Positions 17,209 to 24,971 of a stretch of 39,802 nt of DNA are shown piece after piece. Position numbers and translations under genes: made by a program. The first letter of the stretch is position 1; every line of letters starts with the position of its first letter. The notes below the pieces were generated by a model. It did no database searches and was not told the DNA's origin. It saw nothing but the letters and a program-made list of their open reading frames with translations. Source of the DNA: an uncultured Bacteroides sp. (GTDB lineage: Bacteria > Bacteroidota > Bacteroidia > Chitinophagales > Chitinophagaceae); NCBI GenBank assembly GCA_902168085.1, contig CABHOP010000067.1, positions 1 through 39,802 of the forward strand, given 5' to 3'.

Positions 17209-17216
17209 CAAAGTTA
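17209..17216 (-). promoter_or_regulatory. Promoter -7 element of the SCO1 gene
   Basis: On the minus strand this reads TAACTTTG then CGC, an exact TAnnTTTG with the common trailing C. Only eight bases separate it from the ATG, so the 5' leader would be a few bases at most. No TTG at -33 was seen. Confidence 0.48.
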
Positions 17217-17237
17217 GGCCCTTTAGCTTAAATAAGC

Positions 17238-17272
17238 TTTGCCGGCAAGGTTAAAATAACCCGGCCGGCAAA
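17238..17272. repeat. Nested inverted repeat between the lipoprotein and SCO1 genes
   Basis: The outer arms TTTGCCGGC (17238-17246) and GCCGGCAAA (17264-17272) match perfectly over nine bases. Inside them GGTTA (17249-17253) pairs with TAACC (17257-17261) around AAA. A further small repeat AGCTTA-AA-TAAGCT lies at 17225-17238. The transcript of the lipoprotein gene would fold into a two-tier hairpin here. No clear U-tract follows, so it may be a processing or attenuation structure and not a simple terminator. Confidence 0.5.
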
Positions 17273-17295
17273 TAGTTTCAGTTTAAAAATGATTC

Positions 17296-17523
17296 TTATA
17301 AGTGGCAGCTGGTAGTGCCTATGCCACCGCTATTAGCATCTGTTTCATAGCGCTCGCACGCATCGTCTGCATCACGCAATGTTTGGTTTTGCAGGTCATA
17401 TGTTCTTGTAGAAGATATACCGCCTACCGTTGTTGTACACGTGCAAGTGTGATCTTTTTTGCAAGAGGTAAATGCCAGTGTCGCTAACACTGCAAACAAT
17501 CCTATAAGTTTTGCGCTTTTCAT
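17296..17523 (-). CDS. Small cysteine-rich lipoprotein
   Basis: A 75-residue protein with a lipoprotein signal peptide (MKSAKLIGLFAVLATLAFTSC) whose lipobox ends at C21. This is followed by KKD, then a Cys/Thr-rich segment, CTCTTTVGG. Five cysteines remain in the mature part (C27, C29, C56, C73 and the lipidated C21), so disulfides are possible after export. The pattern is of a kind common in Bacteroidota; no known domain is recognised. It lies between leuS and the SCO1 gene on the same strand but is separated from leuS by a terminator. Confidence 0.8.
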   Translation of the reverse strand: MKSAKLIGLFAVLATLAFTSCKKDHTCTCTTTVGGISSTRTYDLQNQTLRDADDACERYETDANSGGIGTTSCHL

Positions 17524-17639
17524 AATTCAGTTTTTTGATTTCATTTATGCATGTTTAAAAAACTGTGCCATTTAGTACTTAATTGATGGACAAAAAGACG
17601 AATGGTTGCTTATTCCCCAATCTGTAGATGTACCGTGGG

Positions 17640-17670
17640 CAAACAAAAAGCCCCTGCATTTGCAGGGGCT
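17640..17670 (-). terminator. Rho-independent terminator of leuS
   Basis: Arms AGCCCCTGCA (17649-17658) and TGCAGGGGCT (17661-17670) are perfect over ten bases. On the minus strand the hairpin is followed by TTTTTGTTTG. It lies 24 bases past the leuS stop. Confidence 0.9.
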
Positions 17671-17693
17671 GTGAAGTATTAATTGTGCGATAC

Positions 17694-20486
17694 TTATATC
17701 ACCACATTTATCATTTTACCTTTCACATAAATGAACTTTTTGGGCTCTTTGCCCTCCAGCCATTTTTGTATGGTGGCATCGGCCAGCACCTCTTTTTCTA
17801 TCAGTGCCTGCTCCATATCCAGCGGAAATTCCATCTCTACACGTGTTTTGCCGTTTATGGCCACAGGGTATTTTTTGCTGTTATCTACCACGTACTTTTC
17901 TTCATATCCGGGGAATGGGGCATCCAGCACGCTGCTTTCATGGCCGAAGCGGTGCCATAGCTCTTCTGCCAGGTGTGGTGCAAATGGGGTAATGATTACA
18001 GCCAAAGCCTCCAGTACGGTACGCTTGTGGCAGTTGAGTGCCGATAGTTCGTTCACACATATCATAAACTGGCTTACAGCTGTGTTGAATGAAAAGCGTT
18101 CAATATCGTCACCTATCTTTTTGATGGTCTTATGTATGATACGTAGTTCCGCCTCTGTGCAAGGTTCTTCTGTTACGATCCATCCTTGTTGCTCATCAAA
18201 ATACAGGCGCCACAGTTTTTTCAGGAAGCGGTGCACGCCTTCTATGCCTTTCTGTTCCCATGGTTTGCTTACTTCTATCGGGCCAAGGAACATTTCATAC
18301 ATGCGGAAGGTATCAGCGCCAAACTGTGCTACAATATCATCGGGGCTCACCACATTGTATTTCGATTTGCTCATCTTTTCCACCTCTGCACCACATATGT
18401 ATTTCCCGTCTTCGAGTTCAAAGGTTGCATCTGCATACTCAGGCCTCCAGTTTTTGAAAGCTTCAGTATCCAGCTCTAATCCATTCACCATGTTTACATC
18501 CACATGTATCTTATTGGTTTCATACCGGTCTTTCAGGCCGGCAGATACAAACTTATTAGTGCCATGTATGCGATATACGAACCTTGAGCTGCCTTGTATC
18601 ATGCCTTGGTTCACCAGTTTCTTAAATGGTTCTTCAAAGCTGATAAAGCCGAGGTCGTACAGCACTTTTGTCCACAGGCGGCTATACAGCAAGTGGCCCA
18701 CTGCATGTTCTGTACCGCCTATATATATATCTACTTCGCGCCAGTAGCTCGTAGCTTCTTTGCTGGCAAATTCATGTTCGTTATGCGGGTCCATATAGCG
18801 CAGGAAATACCAGCTGCTGCCCGCATAGCCCGGCATGGTATTCGTTTCGCGGATGCCGGCGTGGGTGTTTACCCATTCGCTTACATTCGCCAACGGCCCT
18901 TCGCCTTCCGGCCCGGGTTTGTAATCCTGTACCAGGGGCAATTCTACCGGCAGTTTTTGCAGCGATGGGTGCGCATTCAGCTCGTCTTCGCCTATGCTAT
19001 ATGGTATATCATTCACATACACTATAGGGAAGGGCTCGCCCCAATAACGCTGGCGGCTGAAGCCGGCATCACGCATTTTGTAGTTCACCTTGGCGCGGCC
19101 TATGCCTGCATCTTCTATGGCACGTATAGCTACTTCGCCGGCCTTATTTATTTCCAGCCCATCCAGGAACCCGCTGTTTTGCAGCTTGCCTGCTTTTTCT
19201 GTATAGGCTGCTTCGCCGTTATATACATTACCGAATATGTTGGTAATAGGTATCTCAAAATGTTTGGCAAAATTATGGTCGCGCTCATCGCCACTAGGCA
19301 CTGCCATGATGGCCCCTGTACCATAGCTGCCCAGCACATATTCTGATATATATATCGGCACTTCTTTGCGTGTGAACGGATGCACCACATGCGCACCGGT
19401 AAAGCAGCCAGTCACTTGTTTCACTTCCGATATGCGTTCGCGTTCGCTACGGCTTTTTACATAGTTCAGGTAGCTTTCTACGGCTTCTTTCTGCTGTTTG
19501 GTGGTTATTTTGTGCACCAGTTCATGCTCCGGTGCCAGCACCATAAAGTCTACACCAAATATGGTATCGGGGCGTGTGGTAAATACCGTTATGTGCAGGT
19601 CGTTAAAACCTATCACATCAAAGCGTACTTCGGCCCCATTGCTCTTGCCTATCCAGTTGCGCTGCATTTCTTTCATCGCATCGCTCCATTCCAGCCTGTC
19701 CAGGCTTTGCAGCAGGCGTTCTGCATATTCCGTTATCCGCAGAAACCATTGGCGCATTTGTTTTTTTACCACCGGGTAGCCACCACGTTCAGATACGCCG
19801 TTCACTACTTCATCATTGGCCAATACGGTACCGAGGGCTTCGCACCACCACACTTCCGCATATCCCTGGTAGGCCAGGCGGTACCGCATCAATGTATCGC
19901 GCTTTTCCTTCTCGCTCATGCTCTTCCAGCCTTTGGCATCAAAGCAAAAAGCATTGTCTTCCGGGCATGGATAGTGGCCATTGCCTTCTTTCTCAAAAAG
20001 CGTTATCAGGTCTTTTATAGGGCGCGCTTTTAATTCCTTACGGTCGTACCAGCTATGGAAGAGTTGCAGGAATATCCACTGTGTCCATTTATAGTATTGC
20101 GGGTCAGAGGTGCGCACTTCGCGCTCCCAATCGTAGCAAAAACCGATGTTATCTAACTGCTCGCGGTACCGGGCAATGTTCTTTTCAGTAGTTACTGCCG
20201 GGTGCTGGCCGGTTTCCAGGGCATATTGTTCCGCAGGCAGGCCAAAGGCATCGAAGCCCATAGGGTGCAGCACATTAAAACCCTTCTGGCGTTTATAGCG
20301 CGCATAGATATCCGAGGCTATGTAGCCTAATGGATGGCCCACATGCAGTCCCGCACCACTGGGATAGGGAAACATGTCGAGTATGTAGAATTTCGGTTTA
20401 TCACTATGATTATTAACCCTATATGCGCCCTGCTCTGCCCAGTATTTCTTCCATTTCTTTTCGATAGCGCCAAACGTGTATTCCAT
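17694..20486 (-). CDS. leuS: Leucyl-tRNA synthetase
   Basis: A 930-residue class I aminoacyl-tRNA synthetase that charges tRNA-Leu. The start MEYTFGAIEKKWKKYW is typical. The HIGH-type motif is H48-V-G-H51 (GAGLHVGHPLGY) and the KMSKS loop is K704-M-S-K-S708. Between them the connective editing domain has TTRPDTIFGVDFM and YGTGAIMAVPSGDERD, which holds the editing aspartate region. GSSWYFLRYMDPHN marks the leucine-specific catalytic part. The C-terminal anticodon-binding domain ends with a short tail (KKFIYVKGKMINVVI). Length fits bacterial LeuS with the insertions common in Bacteroidota. It is a single-gene unit with its own promoter element and terminator. Confidence 0.98.
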   Translation of the reverse strand: MEYTFGAIEKKWKKYWAEQGAYRVNNHSDKPKFYILDMFPYPSGAGLHVGHPLGYIASDIYARYKRQKGFNVLHPMGFDAFGLPAEQYALETGQHPAVTTEKNIARYREQLDNIGFCYDWEREVRTSDPQYYKWTQWIFLQLFHSWYDRKELKARPIKDLITLFEKEGNGHYPCPEDNAFCFDAKGWKSMSEKEKRDTLMRYRLAYQGYAEVWWCEALGTVLANDEVVNGVSERGGYPVVKKQMRQWFLRITEYAERLLQSLDRLEWSDAMKEMQRNWIGKSNGAEVRFDVIGFNDLHITVFTTRPDTIFGVDFMVLAPEHELVHKITTKQQKEAVESYLNYVKSRSERERISEVKQVTGCFTGAHVVHPFTRKEVPIYISEYVLGSYGTGAIMAVPSGDERDHNFAKHFEIPITNIFGNVYNGEAAYTEKAGKLQNSGFLDGLEINKAGEVAIRAIEDAGIGRAKVNYKMRDAGFSRQRYWGEPFPIVYVNDIPYSIGEDELNAHPSLQKLPVELPLVQDYKPGPEGEGPLANVSEWVNTHAGIRETNTMPGYAGSSWYFLRYMDPHNEHEFASKEATSYWREVDIYIGGTEHAVGHLLYSRLWTKVLYDLGFISFEEPFKKLVNQGMIQGSSRFVYRIHGTNKFVSAGLKDRYETNKIHVDVNMVNGLELDTEAFKNWRPEYADATFELEDGKYICGAEVEKMSKSKYNVVSPDDIVAQFGADTFRMYEMFLGPIEVSKPWEQKGIEGVHRFLKKLWRLYFDEQQGWIVTEEPCTEAELRIIHKTIKKIGDDIERFSFNTAVSQFMICVNELSALNCHKRTVLEALAVIITPFAPHLAEELWHRFGHESSVLDAPFPGYEEKYVVDNSKKYPVAINGKTRVEMEFPLDMEQALIEKEVLADATIQKWLEGKEPKKFIYVKGKMINVVI

Positions 20487-20510
20487 AACTTATATTTATA
20501 AAAGCGATGC

Positions 20511-20518
20511 CAAAAGTA
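20511..20518 (-). promoter_or_regulatory. Promoter -7 element of leuS
   Basis: On the minus strand this reads TACTTTTG, an exact TAnnTTTG, 24 bases before the leuS ATG. This predicts a leader of about 20 bases. The -33 TTG is not evident. Confidence 0.5.
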
Positions 20519-20544
20519 CGAAAAGGCAGCGGGGATTGTAATAG

Positions 20545-20577
20545 AAACTAAAAAGCCGGGATATTATTCCCAGCTTT
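20545..20577 (-). terminator. Terminator hairpin with a stop codon in its loop
   Basis: On the minus strand AAAGCTGGGA pairs with TCCCGGCTTT (ten pairs, one T-G wobble) around a six-base loop. TTTTTAG follows. The stop codon TAA of the upstream gene (20564-20566) lies within the loop and its last two sense codons lie in the ascending arm. This is compact termination of the 20564-21546 two-gene unit. Confidence 0.7.
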
Positions 20578-21052
20578 CGCACTCTATCTTGGTAAAGTCG
20601 TATTTGGCGGTATTGTGTTGAAAGTAATAGTGGAACTTATAGCCCCGCTTCTGGTATTCGGGCTTCTTTTTCTTCATTTTAATTGGCAGCACCCATACAT
20701 GGTAAAATTCCAGGTAGTTGAATGCATAGCTCAGGTATAGGATGGGTGCTTTGGTTTCCTTCTGTATCTTATATAGTTCCCGCGAATTGCTGTCCGGGTT
20801 TATATATACCAGGTTATATCCATTCATAGTATCGGGCATGCGCTTGAAATAAGGCTCGTTCACAATGTATACCGTCTTTGTTTCAGGCGGAAATACATAG
20901 CCGCAGCTATCCGATATTTTACCTTTGTTGTAAGTAATGGAAAAGAGGGTATGCTTTATGACATCCGCTTCCTCCCACATGTCAAAATAGGGCTTTAGCT
21001 GCGCACCGGCAGCAAAGGGTAACAGGCAAAACAGGAATAGGAGTCTTTTCAT
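20564..21052 (-). CDS. Secreted protein of unknown function, paralog of upstream gene
   Basis: A 162-residue protein with a signal peptide (MKRLLFLFCLLPFAAGAQ, probable cleavage before Gln). The mature part shares ordered motifs with the next gene upstream: ETKTVYIVNEPYFKRMPDTM, YINPDS, a VWVLPIKMKKK strand and a (K)RGYKFHYYFQHNTAKYDFTKIEC end. These suggest a small beta-rich domain with a conserved C-terminal cysteine. Its ATG overlaps the previous stop by one base (TAATG), so the pair is translationally coupled. I do not recognise the family. The periplasmic or outer-membrane location is inferred from the signal peptide alone. Confidence 0.78.
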   Translation of the reverse strand: MKRLLFLFCLLPFAAGAQLKPYFDMWEEADVIKHTLFSITYNKGKISDSCGYVFPPETKTVYIVNEPYFKRMPDTMNGYNLVYINPDSNSRELYKIQKETKAPILYLSYAFNYLEFYHVWVLPIKMKKKKPEYQKRGYKFHYYFQHNTAKYDFTKIECESWE

Positions 21053-21546
21053 TATTGGGGACAGTTGGTCCTGGCATAGCCCAGCTTGTTAGTACTTTTA
21101 TTGAAATAATAATATAGCTCGCAACCCCTGTCATTATATTCCGCTTCTACCATATTGCCTTCTTTCTTAAAGGTAATGGGCATCAGCCACAGTTGGCAGG
21201 TATCAGAACCCAGGCTTAGCGGACTTAAATACACCACCGCACCGGTTTTATTCTGCACTTCTTTTTGCAGCATCGCTGCATTTTCTGATATGTTTATGTA
21301 TTTCACGGTCATGCCTTCCAGCACTTCGGGCATAGCAGTAGTATGTGGCTGTTTCGATACATAGACAGTCTTGGTCTTTTTACCTATCATTTTCTTGTGC
21401 ATACCATCCAGTCCTGCAGTGCCTTTTATAAAAGCCTTCAGGGTATATACCTGGCAGCCGTACATATCCATAGTAGCCGTAGAGTCTACCACCTGCGCAT
21501 GGCCGATGGCCGGTAAGAGTAATAGGAGCAGAAACAGTTTTTTCAT
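21052..21546 (-). CDS. Secreted protein of unknown function, paralog of downstream gene
   Basis: A 164-residue protein with signal peptide MKKLFLLLLLLPAIGHAQ. The mature part contains KTKTVYVSKQPHTTAMPEVLEGM, KYINISE, LWLMPITFKKEG and a YNDRGCELYYYFNKSTNKLGYARTNC end, which line up with the downstream gene. It has two extra cysteines (CQVYTL, TCQLW) that could form disulfides with the conserved final cysteine. First gene of a two-gene unit, divergent from the DAO-type oxidoreductase by 45 bases. Family and function not recognised. Confidence 0.78.
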   Translation of the reverse strand: MKKLFLLLLLLPAIGHAQVVDSTATMDMYGCQVYTLKAFIKGTAGLDGMHKKMIGKKTKTVYVSKQPHTTAMPEVLEGMTVKYINISENAAMLQKEVQNKTGAVVYLSPLSLGSDTCQLWLMPITFKKEGNMVEAEYNDRGCELYYYFNKSTNKLGYARTNCPQ

Positions 21547-21591
21547 ACTGCCAATTTACAGGTTTCAGCTAATAATTTGCACATTTGCGCT

Positions 21592-22719
21592 ATGCTTAGC
21601 TATTGGGAACAACAGTCTTTTCTTCATTACGATTACATAGTGATAGGCGCGGGTATCGTAGGCCTTAGTACAGCTATTGAACTGAGGGTTAAATATCCCG
21701 CGGCGCGTATCCTGGTTTTGGAAAGGGGATTGTTGCCCACAGGTGCCAGTAGCCGCAATGCAGGCTTTGCCTGTATGGGCAGCCTTACCGAGTTGCTGGA
21801 TGATGCACAATATAGCGATGAAACGGAAATAATATCCTTATATGAGCTTCGCAAAAAAGGGCTTGAAAAGCTGCGTGCAAGGCTGGGTGATGCAACTATA
21901 GGCTATGCAGCGAATGGTAGCTATGAACTGATAAGCACGCAGGAACTACCTGCTCTTGATAAAATAGACTACCTGAACAAGCTACTGCTACCTGTAACGG
22001 GTAAACCAGCCTTTCAATTGGTAAATGATAAATTAGCACAGTTCGGGTTTAATAAAGAATATACCCAGGCACTAATAGAAAATACCTGCGAAGGCGAACT
22101 GAACACCGGAAAGATGCTACGTGCACTGGCCGACTGCGCCATTGCCAAAGGTATTGAAATAAAGACAGGTGCGGAAGTGATACGCTTTGAGGATGAGGGT
22201 AAGGAAGTGATGGTGGAAGTTGCACATCCTGTAAGAGGGGCATCGCTGTTGCTGAAGTGTAATGCGGTTTGCATCTGTACCAACGCCTTTGCTGCACAGC
22301 TATTACCGGGCGAAGATGTAGTGCCCGGCCGCGGGCAGGTATTGATAACCGAACCAATTGAAGGACTGAAATTCAAAGGAGTATATCACTTTGATAAAGG
22401 CTATTATTATTTCCGTGAAATAGATGGCAGGGTGTTGCTGGGTGGTGGCCGCAACCTCGACTTTGAAGGGGAAACAACTACAGAGCTTGTACTAAATGAA
22501 CGCATCCAGCAAGACCTGGAAGCTAAGCTGAAAGATATAATACTACCCGGCACGCCATTCGCCATAGCGCAGCGGTGGTCGGGCATCATGGCTTTTGGTA
22601 AAACCAAGCGGCCTATCGTAAAGGCATATTCACCGCGCGTATTTGGTGCCTTCCGTATGGGGGGCATGGGTGTAGCGCTTGGCAGCGAAACGGCTGCTGC
22701 TGTTGCCGCTTTAATGTAA
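21592..22719 (+). CDS. FAD-dependent oxidoreductase, DAO family
   Basis: A 375-residue flavoprotein. The dinucleotide-binding motif YIVIGAGIVGLSTAIEL starts near residue 15 (GAGIVG 19-24) and is followed by ARILVLERG, which supplies the acidic end of the Rossmann strand. ASSRNAGFACMG resembles the loop that contacts the flavin in glycine/sarcosine oxidase and DadA-type enzymes. The C-terminus has RWSGIMAFGKTKRPIV and AFRMGGMGVALGSETA, the second FAD contact of the family. The ATG at 21592 is preferred over a TTG five codons upstream. The substrate (probably an amine or amino acid) is not known. It overlaps the convergent maf gene by nine bases at the stops. Confidence 0.88.
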   Translation: MLSYWEQQSFLHYDYIVIGAGIVGLSTAIELRVKYPAARILVLERGLLPTGASSRNAGFACMGSLTELLDDAQYSDETEIISLYELRKKGLEKLRARLGDATIGYAANGSYELISTQELPALDKIDYLNKLLLPVTGKPAFQLVNDKLAQFGFNKEYTQALIENTCEGELNTGKMLRALADCAIAKGIEIKTGAEVIRFEDEGKEVMVEVAHPVRGASLLLKCNAVCICTNAFAAQLLPGEDVVPGRGQVLITEPIEGLKFKGVYHFDKGYYYFREIDGRVLLGGGRNLDFEGETTTELVLNERIQQDLEAKLKDIILPGTPFAIAQRWSGIMAFGKTKRPIVKAYSPRVFGAFRMGGMGVALGSETAAAVAALM

Positions 22720-23283
22720 CAGGTTGAAATCTTTGCGCAGGCGTATAGCTACTTCGCCAATAGGCAAGCCCATTACATTATAATAGTCGCCATCTATCTT
22801 TTCAATGCCTATCATGCCTATCCATTCCTGTATGGCATAGGCACCTGCCTTATCAAAAGGCTTATAGTTACTTACATAGTGTTGTATCTGCACATCGGTC
22901 AGCTTGCGGAAGTGTACTTCTGTTACGGTAGAAAAGCTTACCTGCTTATCGCCTTGCTGCATACATACGCCTGTCACTACCTTGTGCACCCTGCCAGATA
23001 GTTTTTGCAATATACTGATGGCATCTGCTTCATCTTTAGGTTTGCCCAGTATCTCATCGTCCAGCAATACCACCGTATCCGCTGCAATGATAATGGCATC
23101 ATGCACCTCTTGTTCTATAGCGGCTGCTTTCTTTTGGGCAAGATGCACCGGCACTTCTGCTCCCGGCATACCTGGTGGGTTGGTTTCATCCACATCGGTT
23201 ATGATGATGGTGAAATCTATCTCTGCCAGCTCCATCAATTGCTTGCGGCGTGGCGATTGCGATGCCAGAATTACTTTATGCAT
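22711..23283 (-). CDS. maf: Maf-like nucleotide pyrophosphatase
   Basis: A 190-residue house-cleaning enzyme that hydrolyses non-canonical or canonical nucleoside triphosphates to monophosphates. It has the family start LASQSPRRKQLM (7-17), VDETNP (31-36), AADTVV (67-72, with the catalytic-base Asp at 69), LGKPKDEADA (79-88), LSGRVHKVVTGV, and DKAGAYAIQEWIGMIGIEKIDGDYYNVMGLP at the end. The YhdE-type pattern favours dTTP/UTP specificity, which is inference. The gene overlaps the upstream prenyltransferase by eight bases, so they are co-expressed. Confidence 0.96.
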   Translation of the reverse strand: MHKVILASQSPRRKQLMELAEIDFTIIITDVDETNPPGMPGAEVPVHLAQKKAAAIEQEVHDAIIIAADTVVLLDDEILGKPKDEADAISILQKLSGRVHKVVTGVCMQQGDKQVSFSTVTEVHFRKLTDVQIQHYVSNYKPFDKAGAYAIQEWIGMIGIEKIDGDYYNVMGLPIGEVAIRLRKDFNLLH

Positions 23284-24226
23284 GTGCCTGGAAATAATAA
23301 ATGATCAAGGAACCGATACCTGAAACCATAATGATCTTCAGCCAGCGGCTCATAGTATGGTAGTGTTGTGTAGTGGCTGTTTTAGGCAGCTTGACGATCC
23401 ATATGGCTATAGGCACTGCCAGTGCCAGTATTGTATAAATACCCAATGCCCACCAGCCCGCGCCAAACAGTTTGATGCTGCCTATCAGCAAAGGAAGGAT
23501 AGATAATACACCCAATACTTGCGTAAAGCGTACGGAGCGCAGCAGGCCCCATTTTATGGGCATGGTAACACAGCCTTCTTCTGCATCGCCTTTAAAGTCT
23601 TCCATATCTTTCACTATCTCGCGCATCCACGTAAGCGAAAAAGCGAAACAGGTATATATGCCCAATACCCATGCAGGGTTAGGTACTACACCATGCATCG
23701 TTTCCACAAAAGCGGGTAGCAGCATATAATGATGTATAGCTGTTTCATACAGCATCAGGGTAACGATGGTAAGGCCTGTAAGCAATGCCACCACCACATT
23801 GCCGGTCATAAACTGCCTTTTGAACTTGGTAGAGTATAACCAGAGTAATATCGTACATCCTATCTGCAGCAGCACCCAGCGATACCTTCCTCCTTGTCCT
23901 GCCACAAGTATAGCAAGCCATATGGCGGTAATGTTAAATAAGCTGTGTACCACGATGGCCATCCGCAGTGGTATCTGTTTTTCCAGTATCACTTTATCCG
24001 GCCGGTTGATGGCATCTATTTTAATGTCGAAATAATCGTTGATGATATAACCTGCTGCTGCTATTAGTACGGTAGAAGCCGATAGCAGCATGAAATTGGT
24101 GAAATTCAACAGCAGGGGCGTATTACTATAGCTTTTAATTGGCAGTATGACGCAGGCCCATGCCAATAGCTGTGTCAGGAACACGATCAGCAGGTTTTGC
24201 CAGCGTATGAGTTTTAGCCAATACAT
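23276..24226 (-). CDS. UbiA-family prenyltransferase
   Basis: A 316-residue integral membrane enzyme with eight to nine hydrophobic spans. The first aspartate-rich motif is NDYFDIKIDAINRPDK and the second lies in REIVKDMEDFKGDAEEG (DxxxD), together the Mg/diphosphate site. Family members attach a prenyl chain to an aromatic or glycerol-phosphate acceptor. In Bacteroidota, proteins of this kind are often annotated as geranylgeranylglycerol-phosphate geranylgeranyltransferase-like; this assignment is tentative. The ATG at 24226 is chosen. An ATG at 24262 would add residues coded by an inverted repeat, with no family support. It precedes maf with an eight-base overlap and follows pyrE. Confidence 0.88.
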   Translation of the reverse strand: MYWLKLIRWQNLLIVFLTQLLAWACVILPIKSYSNTPLLLNFTNFMLLSASTVLIAAAGYIINDYFDIKIDAINRPDKVILEKQIPLRMAIVVHSLFNITAIWLAILVAGQGGRYRWVLLQIGCTILLWLYSTKFKRQFMTGNVVVALLTGLTIVTLMLYETAIHHYMLLPAFVETMHGVVPNPAWVLGIYTCFAFSLTWMREIVKDMEDFKGDAEEGCVTMPIKWGLLRSVRFTQVLGVLSILPLLIGSIKLFGAGWWALGIYTILALAVPIAIWIVKLPKTATTQHYHTMSRWLKIIMVSGIGSLIIYYFQAHA

Positions 24227-24241
24227 TTTTAATGTTGATTG

Positions 24242-24292
24242 GTTGACTTGTTGATTAGTCAATCTGTCAAATCAACTAATCAACAAGTCAAC
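24242..24292. repeat. Perfect 18-base inverted repeat between pyrE and the prenyltransferase gene
   Basis: The arms are 24242-24259 and 24275-24292, perfectly complementary over 18 bases, with a 15-base loop. The arms are built of variants of TTGATT/TTGACT. The right arm ends in the first base of the reverse-complemented pyrE stop codon. No T-run follows in either direction, so a simple terminator is unlikely. It could be an mRNA-stability hairpin or a dispersed repeat unit. Confidence 0.85.
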
Positions 24293-24921
24293 TATTTACC
24301 CCATGTAGCAGGGTCTATACGCCATTGTTCCAGCGTAGCTTTTTGTTCGCTTTGTATCAGTGATTGTTCTTCGGCCACTTCCATCAGGGCACTATAGTTA
24401 CTGATGGTGTACAATGGTACGCCTGCTTTTTCAAATGCATCGGCAGCTGCATTAAAGCCGTAGGTGAACAGGGCACACATGCCTATCACTTCGCCACCAG
24501 CAGCGCGTATAGCATCTACTGCCTGCAGGCTGCTTTTGCCTGTCGATACCAGGTCTTCTACTACCACTACTTTTTTACCCGGTTCCATATGGCCTTCTAT
24601 CTGGTTGCCCATGCCGTGCTCTTTCGGCTTGCTGCGTACATATATAAAAGGCAGCTTCAGCAGGTCGGCAGCCATCACGCCATGTGCTATGCCGGCCGTA
24701 GCCACACCAGCTATCACTTCCGCATCCGGAAAATGTTCCAGCACCATATTGGCCAGTTCGCTCTTTACAAAATCGCGTACATACGGGTGCGAAAGCACTT
24801 TGCGGTTATCGCAATATACCGGCGAATGCCAGCCCGACGCCCACACATAAGGCTTTTGCAGGTTTATTTGCAATGCTTTAATTTGCAGCAGCTTTTCGGC
24901 GAAATGTTTTTGTGTACTCAT
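24292..24921 (-). CDS. pyrE: Orotate phosphoribosyltransferase
   Basis: A 209-residue enzyme of de novo UMP synthesis that joins orotate and PRPP to give orotidine 5'-phosphate. It has the substrate loop YVWASGWHSPVYCDNR (25-40), KVLSHP, AGVATAGIAHGVMAADLL and IYVRSKPKEHGMGNQIEG (the flexible catalytic loop). The PRPP-binding motif is VVVVEDLVSTGKS (118-130). Length and order of motifs fit bacterial PyrE. The -7 element of a strong promoter ends only seven bases before the ATG, which predicts a nearly leaderless message. It is followed by a large hairpin and then the prenyltransferase gene. Confidence 0.97.
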   Translation of the reverse strand: MSTQKHFAEKLLQIKALQINLQKPYVWASGWHSPVYCDNRKVLSHPYVRDFVKSELANMVLEHFPDAEVIAGVATAGIAHGVMAADLLKLPFIYVRSKPKEHGMGNQIEGHMEPGKKVVVVEDLVSTGKSSLQAVDAIRAAGGEVIGMCALFTYGFNAAADAFEKAGVPLYTISNYSALMEVAEEQSLIQSEQKATLEQWRIDPATWGK

Positions 24922-24928
24922 AACCGCT

Positions 24929-24959
24929 CAAACCTACGTCAATTAAGCAAGTTTACAAA
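24929..24959 (-). promoter_or_regulatory. Consensus Bacteroidota promoter of pyrE
   Basis: On the minus strand TTTG (24959-24956), a 19-base spacer and TAGGTTTG (24936-24929) match the TTTG-N19-TAnnTTTG consensus of the primary sigma factor exactly. Transcription should start two to five bases before, or at, the ATG at 24921. It is the best promoter match in the window. Confidence 0.75.
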
Positions 24960-24971
24960 CACAGGCCCGAG

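Noticed and set aside
17731-18747. Long open frame (338 codons) on the plus strand
   Set aside because: It is antisense to leuS, has no family resemblance and a composition typical of the complementary strand of a real gene.
21577-21591. TTG start for the DAO-family oxidoreductase
   Set aside because: The extra five residues add nothing to the fold and an ATG at 21592 is close to the first beta strand.
24227-24262. Upstream start of the prenyltransferase at 24262
   Set aside because: The added N-terminus would be encoded by the inverted repeat, and the ATG at 24226 gives a usual UbiA start.
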